From the NCBI RefSeq assembly GCF_003852425.1, contig NZ_QAJN01000017.1, positions 62,001-126,000 on the forward strand: a stretch of 64,000 nucleotides of DNA, given 5' to 3'. A program made the position numbers and the translations under genes. The DNA comes from Paucibacter sp. KBW04 (GTDB taxonomy: Bacteria; Pseudomonadota; Gammaproteobacteria; Burkholderiales; Burkholderiaceae_C). Under the pieces are notes generated by a model. The model was not told where the DNA came from. It did not search any database and saw nothing but the letters and a program-made list of their open reading frames with translations. Numbering within the stretch: position 1 is the stretch's first letter; each line of letters starts with the position of its first letter. Positions 58,045 through 64,000 of this stretch are shown here, piece after piece.

Positions 58045-58611
58045 TCAACGCGCCTTGGCGCGAATCTCGGGCAGAGCCTTCTGCAGGTAATAGACCATGG
58101 ACCAGATGGTCAGCACCACGGCCAAATAGATCAGCCATGTTCCCCAGACGCGGGTCGAGATCAAGCCGAATAGCGGACCATCAAACAGCAGAAAAGGAAT
58201 GGCCACCATCTGCACCGTGGTCTTGAGCTTGCCGACCATGTGCACGGCCACGCTGCGCGAGGCGCCAATCTGCGCCATCCACTCACGCAAGGCCGAGATG
58301 GTGATCTCCCGGCCGATGATCACCAGGGCCACGAGGGCATCAACACGGCCAAGCTCCAGCAATATCAACAAGGCTGCGCAGACCAGAATTTTGTCGGCCA
58401 CCGGGTCGAGAAAAGCGCCAAATGCCGAGGTTTGATTGAGCTTGCGCGCCAGGTAGCCGTCCAACCAATCCGTCAAAGCCACCAGCACAAACAAAGCGGT
58501 CGCGAACAGGTTTTTGCTGTCGGTGGGCAGGTCGAGGTAGTACACCCCAATGATCAAAGGGATGGCGACGATGCGCGCCCAGGTGAAGAGTGTTGGCAGC
58601 GTGAAGAACAT
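58045..58611 (-). CDS. pgsA: CDP-diacylglycerol-glycerol-3-phosphate 3-phosphatidyltransferase
   Basis: 188 aa. The CDP-alcohol phosphatidyltransferase motif DG-x2-AR-x8-G-x3-D-x3-D is present in LDGYLARKLNQTSAFGAFLD followed by PVADK, and the N-terminus TLPTLFTWARIVAIPLI is typical of PgsA. It makes phosphatidylglycerol phosphate at the inner membrane. Start 58611 keeps the short family N-terminus; ATGs at 58620 and 58632 are alternatives. In many beta- and gammaproteobacteria pgsA follows uvrC, as here with one gene between. Confidence 0.94.
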   Translation of the reverse strand: MFFTLPTLFTWARIVAIPLIIGVYYLDLPTDSKNLFATALFVLVALTDWLDGYLARKLNQTSAFGAFLDPVADKILVCAALLILLELGRVDALVALVIIGREITISALREWMAQIGASRSVAVHMVGKLKTTVQMVAIPFLLFDGPLFGLISTRVWGTWLIYLAVVLTIWSMVYYLQKALPEIRAKAR

Positions 58612-58708
58612 GTGGGGCATTGTGCACAACAAACGGGCGCAGGCCCGGCCGGGCGGGCGCTGTTTGTCGCTTTATTGTTGCAGGGGCAAGCTCGCGGGCG
58701 CGATCCCC

Positions 58709-59353
58709 TCAGTCCAGGGTCCGAGGCTTGAAGCGACGCTCGTCATTGAACAAAAAGGTCTCGGTAAATTTCCAAGGCTGAGGCATGCGTGAGACATCGC
58801 CGAATGGCGCTGCACGATGGACCGCGTCGATGGCCATCTGCAGCGTCTCCAAGGCTTGGCCGGGGCGGCGCAGCACATGGACGTTTTTAACCGTGCCATC
58901 GCGCCGCAGTTCCACCTCCAAAACGGGGATGGCCAGCAAGATGTCCGGCACCTGACCCAAATAGATTTGATCGGGGTTGGCCGCCACCAAGCGCTGAGCC
59001 GCCTGCTTGCGCAACTCATCACCATTGCGCACCGGCTTGGGCGGATCCAGCTTCACCAAAGGTCGGGCATTGCCTGCGGGCGCGCTTGGCGTTTTGCTGC
59101 CTGCCCCAGCGTCGCCTTTGGCGGGCGCAGTCCCAGCTTGAGTAGACGCGCCTGACGGCCCTGCGCTGCTATTGCCTGGTGCGGAGGCCGCGGGGGTATT
59201 GCCGCCTGGCAGCAAGGAGCAGCCCGACATCAAACCCGCCAATCCCAAGGCCAGGCTCAGGCACGCCAGTTGACGTGGCCAGTTCGGGCCTTGAGGCTGC
59301 CCCTTGCCGGCCCGGTCTTGTTCAGACCTCGAATTCAGTTCAAAACAAGACAC
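58709..59353 (-). CDS. lipoprotein with TonB-C-like domain, uncharacterised
   Basis: 214 aa. The start is GTG 59353 with GGGAAG five bases upstream. After a charged N-terminus comes a hydrophobic stretch and lipobox GLMSGC (Cys about 42). A Pro/Ala/Ser/Gly-rich linker leads to a C-terminal domain (about 115-214) with VEVELRRDGTVKNVHVLRRP and AIDAVHRAAPFGDV, resembling TonB C-terminal domains or TolA. A lipid anchor plus this domain is not a classical TonB. It sits between uvrC and pgsA on the same strand, suggesting an envelope role but no known partner. Confidence 0.8.
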   Translation of the reverse strand: MSCFELNSRSEQDRAGKGQPQGPNWPRQLACLSLALGLAGLMSGCSLLPGGNTPAASAPGNSSAGPSGASTQAGTAPAKGDAGAGSKTPSAPAGNARPLVKLDPPKPVRNGDELRKQAAQRLVAANPDQIYLGQVPDILLAIPVLEVELRRDGTVKNVHVLRRPGQALETLQMAIDAVHRAAPFGDVSRMPQPWKFTETFLFNDERRFKPRTLD

Positions 59354-59372
59354 GATGCTTCCCTCGTTCCAT

Positions 59373-61415
59373 TCAATGCAGCACACGATAAATTTCTTCG
59401 GCAAGTTCCTTTGAGATGCCTTTGACGCTGGCAATCTCCTCCACACTCGCCTGAGCCACCCCTCGCACACCGCCAAAGCGCTGCAGCAGTTGGGCCCGCT
59501 TCTTCGGGCCTATGCCGTCCACATCCTCCAGGCGCGAGCCACCCGTGCGCACAGCCGCCCGCTTGGCTCGCATGCCGGTGATGGCGAAGCGATGCGCCTC
59601 GTCGCGGATCTGCGCCACCAGCATCAAGGCGGCCGAGTCACGACCCAGGCCTATCTTGGGGCGGCCATCGGCAAACACCAGCTCTTCCAAGCCAACCTTG
59701 CGACCCTCGCCCTTCTCCACGCCCACGATCAGGCTCAGGTCCAGGCCTAGCTCCTCGAACACCTCGCGCGCCATCGAGACCTGACCCCGCCCGCCGTCCA
59801 CCAAGACCAGATCGGGCAAGCGCCCGGTACCGAGCTGCGCGGCCTCGGCCAGCTTGCTGTAGCGTCGGGTCAAGACCTGGCGCATGGCGGCATAGTCGTC
59901 GCCGCCGGTAATGCCTTCGATGTTGTAGCGGCGGTACTCGCTGCTCTGCATCTGATGCGCCTCGAACACCACGCAGGAGGCCATGGTGGCCTCGCCCGCC
60001 GTGTGGCTGATGTCAAAGCACTCGATGCGGAAGCTGTTGATGTCCTCCACCGTCAGGTCCAGGGCATCGAGCAAGGCGCGGGTACGAGCCTGCTGCGAGC
60101 CCTCTTCCGAGAGCAGGCGCGCCAGGGCCAGTTCGGCGCCCTTGACGCACATCTCCTGCCAGATGCGGCGCTGGCCGCGCGGTTGCGCCTGAGTTGTGAC
60201 CTTGTAGCCCGCCTGCTCGCTCAGCGCCTCGGCCAGGGATTCATCCACCGCCTCGCTCAACACGATCAGCGAAGGCACATGGGCATCCAAATAATGCTGG
60301 GCCATGAAGGCCTCCAGCACCTGGCGCTCGGGCGAGTAGTCGTCCGGCTGATCCTCCTCGGCCAAACGGGTGGCCGTGGCCTCTTCCACGTGTTTGGGGA
60401 AGTAGGCACGGTCGCCCAGATGGCGGCCACCCCGTACCATGGCCAGGTTGACGCAGGCGCGCCCGCCTTGCACCTTGGCGGCCAGGATGTCGACATCGCG
60501 GTCCCGCCCGGTGGCGCTGTTCTCATCCACCGACTGCTGTTGCAGCACCCGGGCCAAGGCCTGGATCTGATTGCGCACTTCGGCCGCCAACTCAAACTGC
60601 AGGGCGTCGGAGTAAGCCATCATCTGCGCTTGCAGGCCGTCCATCACCTCCTGGGTCTCGCCCAGCAAAAAGCGCTCGGCATTGCTGACATTGCGCGCGT
60701 AATCCGCCCCCTGCCCTTCGGGCACGCAGGGGCCGGAGCAACGGCGAATCTGGTAAAGCAAGCAGGGTCGGCTGCGGTTATTGAAGACCGTGTCTTCGCA
60801 GGTGCGCAGTTTGAAGACCTTTTGAATCAGCTGGATGGACTCCTTCACCGCCCAGGCGCTGGGGAAAGGCCCGAAATAGCGATGCCGCCTGTCCACCGCG
60901 CCGCGGTAATAGCTGATGCGCGGGTAGGCGTGGCCGCTGAGCTTGAGATAGGGGTAGCTCTTATCGTCCCTGAACAAGATATTGAACTTGGGGTTCAAGG
61001 CCTTGATCAGATTGTTTTCCAGCAGCAAGGCCTCCGCCTCGGTGCGCACCACCGTCGTGTCCAGGCGGGCGATGCGTGCCACCATCATGCCGATGCGGGT
61101 GCCACCATGGTCGCGCTGGAAGTAGCTGGAGACGCGCTTCTTCAGATGCTTGGCCTTGCCTACATACAAGACCTGATCCTGGGCGTCGAAATAGCGGTAC
61201 ACCCCCGGCAGCGCTGGCAGGGCGGCCACCTGGGCCAGAATTTTTTCGCGGCCCGCCGAGGCGGCGGCTTCCATCTCAGCGACCCGCGCGGCTTCGGCGG
61301 CCTCCAGCAACTGGCGCTCTTGAGCCCACTCGGCTTGTTTGCGAGCACCCAAGGCCGCCGCCTCGTCTTTCGGGTCCGCGGTATCGGGTATCGATGGCTT
61401 CTCTGACTCTTGCAT
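59373..61415 (-). CDS. uvrC: excinuclease ABC subunit C
   Basis: 680 aa. GIY-YIG nuclease domain (about 70-150, [20 protein letters not shown]), the Cys-rich region [17 protein letters not shown], a UVR motif, the RNase H-like C-terminal nuclease ([30 protein letters not shown]) and tandem helix-hairpin-helix ([19 protein letters not shown]). It makes both incisions of nucleotide excision repair. The N-terminus carries about 60 helical residues rich in Ala and Glu before the GIY-YIG domain, which is more than usual. ATG 61415 leaves 33 bases to divergent earP. Confidence 0.95.
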   Translation of the reverse strand: MQESEKPSIPDTADPKDEAAALGARKQAEWAQERQLLEAAEAARVAEMEAAASAGREKILAQVAALPALPGVYRYFDAQDQVLYVGKAKHLKKRVSSYFQRDHGGTRIGMMVARIARLDTTVVRTEAEALLLENNLIKALNPKFNILFRDDKSYPYLKLSGHAYPRISYYRGAVDRRHRYFGPFPSAWAVKESIQLIQKVFKLRTCEDTVFNNRSRPCLLYQIRRCSGPCVPEGQGADYARNVSNAERFLLGETQEVMDGLQAQMMAYSDALQFELAAEVRNQIQALARVLQQQSVDENSATGRDRDVDILAAKVQGGRACVNLAMVRGGRHLGDRAYFPKHVEEATATRLAEEDQPDDYSPERQVLEAFMAQHYLDAHVPSLIVLSEAVDESLAEALSEQAGYKVTTQAQPRGQRRIWQEMCVKGAELALARLLSEEGSQQARTRALLDALDLTVEDINSFRIECFDISHTAGEATMASCVVFEAHQMQSSEYRRYNIEGITGGDDYAAMRQVLTRRYSKLAEAAQLGTGRLPDLVLVDGGRGQVSMAREVFEELGLDLSLIVGVEKGEGRKVGLEELVFADGRPKIGLGRDSAALMLVAQIRDEAHRFAITGMRAKRAAVRTGGSRLEDVDGIGPKKRAQLLQRFGGVRGVAQASVEEIASVKGISKELAEEIYRVLH

Positions 61416-61448
61416 AGGCCGGATTGTGCCGCCCTCGATAATCGCCCC

Positions 61449-62564
61449 ATGGGAAAGCAATGGGATTTGTTCTGCCGGGTGATCGATAACTTTGGCGATA
61501 TCGGGGTGAGCTGGCGCTTGGCGCGCGATCTCGCGACGCGGGGTGAGCAGGTGCGGCTCTGGCTGGACGATGCCTCGGCCCTGGCCTGGATGGCGCCCAG
61601 CGGCATCCCGCCAGGCATTGAGATCAAGCCCTGGCATCAAGCCACCCAAGCCCCGCTGATGCTGGCCCGAGCTTGCGATGTCCTCGTCGAGACCTTTGGC
61701 TGTGATCTCCCCGAAGCCTTTCTCAGCCAGATGGCCGCGCAGGCCGCAGGGGGGCATGCGCCGCAGTGGATCAATCTGGAATACCTCAGCGCCGAGCCCT
61801 ATGTGGAACGCAGCCACGGCCTCAGTTCACCCCAGTTCAGCGGGCCGGCAGCAGGTTTGAACAAGGTCTTCTTCTACCCCGGCTTCACCCAGCGCACCGG
61901 CGGCCTCTTGCGCGAGCCCGGCTTGCTGCAAGCACAGGCGGCGTTTGACCCGCAGGCCTGGTTGGCCGCTCAAGGCGTGGCGGACCAGGCAACAAGCGGC
62001 GAGCGTCTCGTCAGCCTATTCGCCTACCCGAATGCGCCACTGCCCCAGTTGATCGCGGCCTTGGCCGATAGACCCACCTTGCTGCTGGTTTGTGCCGGCC
62101 AGGTGCAGGCCGATCTGCAGAGCTTGAGCCTGCCAGCCACGCTGAGGCTGCATGCCCTGCCCTATCTCAGCCAGGATGATTTCGACCGCCTGCTCTGGGC
62201 CTGCGACCTCAATTTCGTACGCGGCGAGGATTCTTTCGTGCGGGCGCAATGGGCGGGCAAACCCTTTGTCTGGCAAATCTACTCACAGGACGACGGCGCC
62301 CACGGCCCCAAATTGGAGGCCTTTATGGATCTGTGGCTGGCGCAAGCGCCTGCCGAGTTGGCTGCGCAGTGGCGGGCGGCCTGGCGGCGCTGGAATGGCC
62401 TGGCGCCTTATTCAAGCGCCGAACTTCTGACGCTGCCGCCAACGGACACCGGCAGCTCCGCCCTCGCCCATGCTCGCCAGTGGCGTGAAAATTTAGCCTC
62501 GCAGCCCGACTTACTCAGCCAACTCAGCGCGCATTTGCTAAAGCATTCGCACAAATCAAGTTAA
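61449..62564 (+). CDS. earP: EF-P arginine-32 rhamnosyltransferase EarP
   Basis: 371 aa, DUF2331/EarP family. The N-terminal [20 protein letters not shown] carries the conserved Asp residues of the active site; the C-terminal donor site includes [19 protein letters not shown] and [12 protein letters not shown]. It transfers rhamnose from TDP-rhamnose to Arg32 of EF-P. The adjacent efp gene encodes Arg at position 32, which confirms the pair. ATG 61449 is the family start. It is divergent from uvrC and upstream of efp. Confidence 0.96.
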   Translation: MGKQWDLFCRVIDNFGDIGVSWRLARDLATRGEQVRLWLDDASALAWMAPSGIPPGIEIKPWHQATQAPLMLARACDVLVETFGCDLPEAFLSQMAAQAAGGHAPQWINLEYLSAEPYVERSHGLSSPQFSGPAAGLNKVFFYPGFTQRTGGLLREPGLLQAQAAFDPQAWLAAQGVADQATSGERLVSLFAYPNAPLPQLIAALADRPTLLLVCAGQVQADLQSLSLPATLRLHALPYLSQDDFDRLLWACDLNFVRGEDSFVRAQWAGKPFVWQIYSQDDGAHGPKLEAFMDLWLAQAPAELAAQWRAAWRRWNGLAPYSSAELLTLPPTDTGSSALAHARQWRENLASQPDLLSQLSAHLLKHSHKSS

Positions 62565-62837
62565 AATCTCGGGCTTTGCCGCGCCACGGGGAGTTTTTTG
62601 GCGCGCATTGTCGATGCAGCCGGTGGAAATCTGAGCTCAAGTTCTCAGCCAAAAACCAGCACAAAGACAGTAGGCAATGAATCCAATGCTGTATTGGCCA
62701 GGGGCATGAACCCAAGGCTGGGGCGATGAATCCTGCTGGATTCATTCACGAATTTGCACGAGCAAAAAAGTCGCCAGCTTGTTCCGTCCACCCAAGGCCA
62801 CCCCGAAATACCTGTCCCTCCCAATATCGGAACACTC
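62565..62837 (+). promoter_or_regulatory. efp leader with coupled Met-Asn-Pro mini-ORFs
   Basis: 273 bases between earP and efp. Three mini-ORFs follow each other: ATG 62677 (MNPMLYWPGA, stop 62707-62709), ATG 62706 (MNPRLGR, stop 62727-62729) and ATG 62726 ([10 protein letters not shown]..., to 62914, overlapping the efp start in another frame and containing Pro-Pro). Each stop overlaps the next start as ATGA. Ribosome sites are weak (GGGG close to the second and third ATG). Whether they are translated is unknown. Confidence 0.5.
62677..62745 (+). repeat. three imperfect ATGAAYCC-GCTG repeats, each a hairpin
   Basis: ATGAATCC (62677), ATGAACCC (62706) and ATGAATCC (62726) are each followed by GCTG and GG. 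Each can fold: CCAAT/ATTGG (62683-62697), CCC/GGG (62711-62722) and ATGAATCC/GGATTCAT (62726-62745, perfect 8-bp stem with loop TGCT). Confidence 0.7.
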
Positions 62838-63392
62838 ATGAAGATCGCTCAAGAAATCCGCGCCGGCAACGTGATCATGCACGGCAAGGACCCCATGGTC
62901 GTGCTGAAGACTGAATACAGCCGTGGTGGCCGCAATGCCGCCACCGTGCGCATGAAGCTCAAGAGCCTGCTGAACAACTCCGGCACCGAAGTTGTGTTCA
63001 AGGCCGACGACAAGATGGACCAAATCATCTTGGAGAAGAAGGACTGCACCTACACCTACTTCGCTGATCCGATGTATGTGTTCATGGACACCGAGTACAA
63101 CCAGTTCGAAGTGGAAGCCGAGAACATGGGCGACGCCGTTTCCTACCTGGAAGACGGCATGGCCGTGGAAGTGGTGTTCTACGACGGCAAGGCCATCTCG
63201 GTTGAAATGCCCACCTCCGTGGTGCGTGAAGTGACCTGGACCGAACCCGCCGTCAAGGGTGACACCTCGGGCAAGGTGCTCAAGCCTGCCAAGATCGCGA
63301 CCGGCTTCGAAATCCCCGTGCCCATCTTTGTGGCCCAAGGCGACAAGATCGAAATCGACACCCGCACCCACGAATACCGCAAGCGCGTCTAA
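62838..63392 (+). CDS. efp: elongation factor P
   Basis: 184 aa. KOW-like N-terminal domain then two OB folds. The tip of the first domain is [13 protein letters not shown] with Arg32, the residue rhamnosylated by EarP, instead of the lysine used by the EpmABC system. EF-P enters the E/P site to relieve stalling at consecutive prolines. ATG 62838 gives the family start [16 protein letters not shown]. The gene is closed by a strong terminator. Confidence 0.97.
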   Translation: MKIAQEIRAGNVIMHGKDPMVVLKTEYSRGGRNAATVRMKLKSLLNNSGTEVVFKADDKMDQIILEKKDCTYTYFADPMYVFMDTEYNQFEVEAENMGDAVSYLEDGMAVEVVFYDGKAISVEMPTSVVREVTWTEPAVKGDTSGKVLKPAKIATGFEIPVPIFVAQGDKIEIDTRTHEYRKRV

Positions 63393-63407
63393 TCAACGCC
63401 AGCGTTT

Positions 63408-63434
63408 AAAAAGGCACCCTCGGGTGCCTTTTTT
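63408..63434. terminator. bidirectional terminator after efp
   Basis: AAAAAGGCACCC and GGGTGCCTTTTT form a 12-bp stem around TC, with T-runs, between convergent efp and the acetolactate synthase gene. Confidence 0.88.
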
Positions 63435-63472
63435 CATGCCTGCCTCAGTTCGGGCAGCTCAGTTCAGCCACC

Positions 63473-64000
63473 TCAGTTCGGGCGGTACAAACGCCCCTTG
63501 GCCAACAAGACCTCGTCATGCCCGGCGCCCGCCGGAATCATGGGGAAACAGTTTTCCTCCGCCGCAACCTGCACATCGAGGAAAAAAGGCCCCACCGAAT
63601 CCAGGCACTCGGCAATGGCCGCGTCCAGCTCCTCCAATCGCTCCACCCTTCTGGCCTGCCAGCCAAAGGCGCGGGCCAGGGCCACAAAGTCAGGCAAAGC
63701 CTCGGTATAGCTGTGGCTGTAGCGCCCGCCATGGATCAGCTCCTGCCATTGCCTGACCATGCCCATGCGCCCGTTATTGCTGAGCACGAGCTTGACGGGC
63801 AAGCGGTGCTGCACGGCGGTCGACAGCTCCTGAATATTCATCAGCACCGAAGCATCGCCGCTGACGCAAACGACCAAGGCCTGCGGATGGGCGACCTGAG
63901 CGCCGATGGCGGCCGGCAGGCCGTAGCCCATGGTGCCCGCGCCGCCCGAGGTGAGCCAGCGGCGCGGCCGCTCAAACTGCAAGTGCTGGGCCGCCCACAT
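63473..64000 (-). CDS. acetolactate synthase large subunit-like TPP enzyme, 5' part outside window
   Basis: The last 175 codons of a thiamine-diphosphate enzyme; the frame is open at base 64000 and continues to the right. It has the C-terminal TPP domain: LTSGGAGTMGYGLPAAIGAQ and the TPP/magnesium motif GDASVLMNIQELSTAV to LSNNG (GD-x25-N). FPMIPAGAGHDEVLLA resembles the end of acetolactate synthases, first step of branched-chain amino acid synthesis. No small-subunit gene ilvN follows, so this may be a stand-alone paralogue. A 13-base direct repeat CCTCAGTTCGGGC (63443, 63471) spans the stop. Confidence 0.88.
   Translation of the reverse strand: MWAAQHLQFERPRRWLTSGGAGTMGYGLPAAIGAQVAHPQALVVCVSGDASVLMNIQELSTAVQHRLPVKLVLSNNGRMGMVRQWQELIHGGRYSHSYTEALPDFVALARAFGWQARRVERLEELDAAIAECLDSVGPFFLDVQVAAEENCFPMIPAGAGHDEVLLAKGRLYRPN

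Overview
The window is a dense, high-GC stretch of chromosome from a betaproteobacterium, most likely a Burkholderiales member of the Rubrivivax/Roseateles/Leptothrix type. This is inferred from protein similarity remembered from the families, from the EarP/EF-P(Arg32) pair, from the order ftsH-folP-glmM-(pst operon)-phoU-phoB-phoR, and from a surE-pcm-nlpD-rpoS operon. No phage, transposase, integrase or CRISPR array was seen. 57 protein genes and 4 tRNA genes (Arg-TCT, Pro-TGG, His-GTG, Val-TAC) account for almost all of the sequence; both end genes are cut by the window edges.

Layout. 1-4.1 kb: partial LytS-type sensor kinase, then phosphomannomutase/phosphoglucomutase and Kdo transferase (envelope sugars). 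4.1-5.3 kb: orphan branched-chain amino acid binding protein. 5.6-8.2 kb: pepA-holC-unknown acidic protein, divergent from lptF-lptG (LPS export), followed by cbiX, cysB and a methionine-type aminotransferase. 13-19 kb: FimV-like protein, a Crp/Fnr regulator, an APH-fold phosphotransferase, an unknown protein and a YfcG-type GST. 19-25.9 kb: tRNA-Arg, OPT transporter, tRNA-Pro, trxA, rho, rpmE2 and a large membrane protein. 26-33 kb: the phosphate regulon pstSCAB-phoU-phoBR with a good PhoB box and two internal terminator-like hairpins. 33-40.4 kb: fasciclin lipoprotein, glmM, folP, ftsH, rlmE, yhbY, DUF4149 protein, greA. 40.5-45 kb: carB and carA. 45.3-53 kb: GlcG-like protein, BI-1 protein, surE-pcm-nlpD-rpoS-rlmD, quinone oxidoreductase. 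53-58.6 kb: response regulator, tRNA-His, ppiD, tRNA-Val, hupB, EamA transporter, pgsA. 58.7-64 kb: TonB-C-like lipoprotein, uvrC, earP, efp, partial acetolactate synthase.

How it works together. Most genes are housekeeping: envelope building (mutases, waaA, lptFG, glmM, ftsH), translation and RNA (earP/efp, rpmE2, rlmE, rlmD, yhbY, greA, rho), phosphate homeostasis, and stationary-phase/stress response (rpoS operon). I did not find an unmistakable new multi-gene system. The most unusual signal is the 5' leader of efp (about 62565-62837): three imperfect repeats, each starting ATGAAYCC, each able to fold as a hairpin, and each opening a mini-ORF that begins Met-Asn-Pro; successive mini-ORFs overlap by ATGA and the last runs into efp. 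Because EF-P itself relieves proline-dependent stalling, an autoregulatory leader is an attractive but untested idea. Other items worth checking are a possible Pho-type repeat before the fasciclin lipoprotein, the hairpin between phoB and phoR, and several uncharacterised but clearly coding proteins.
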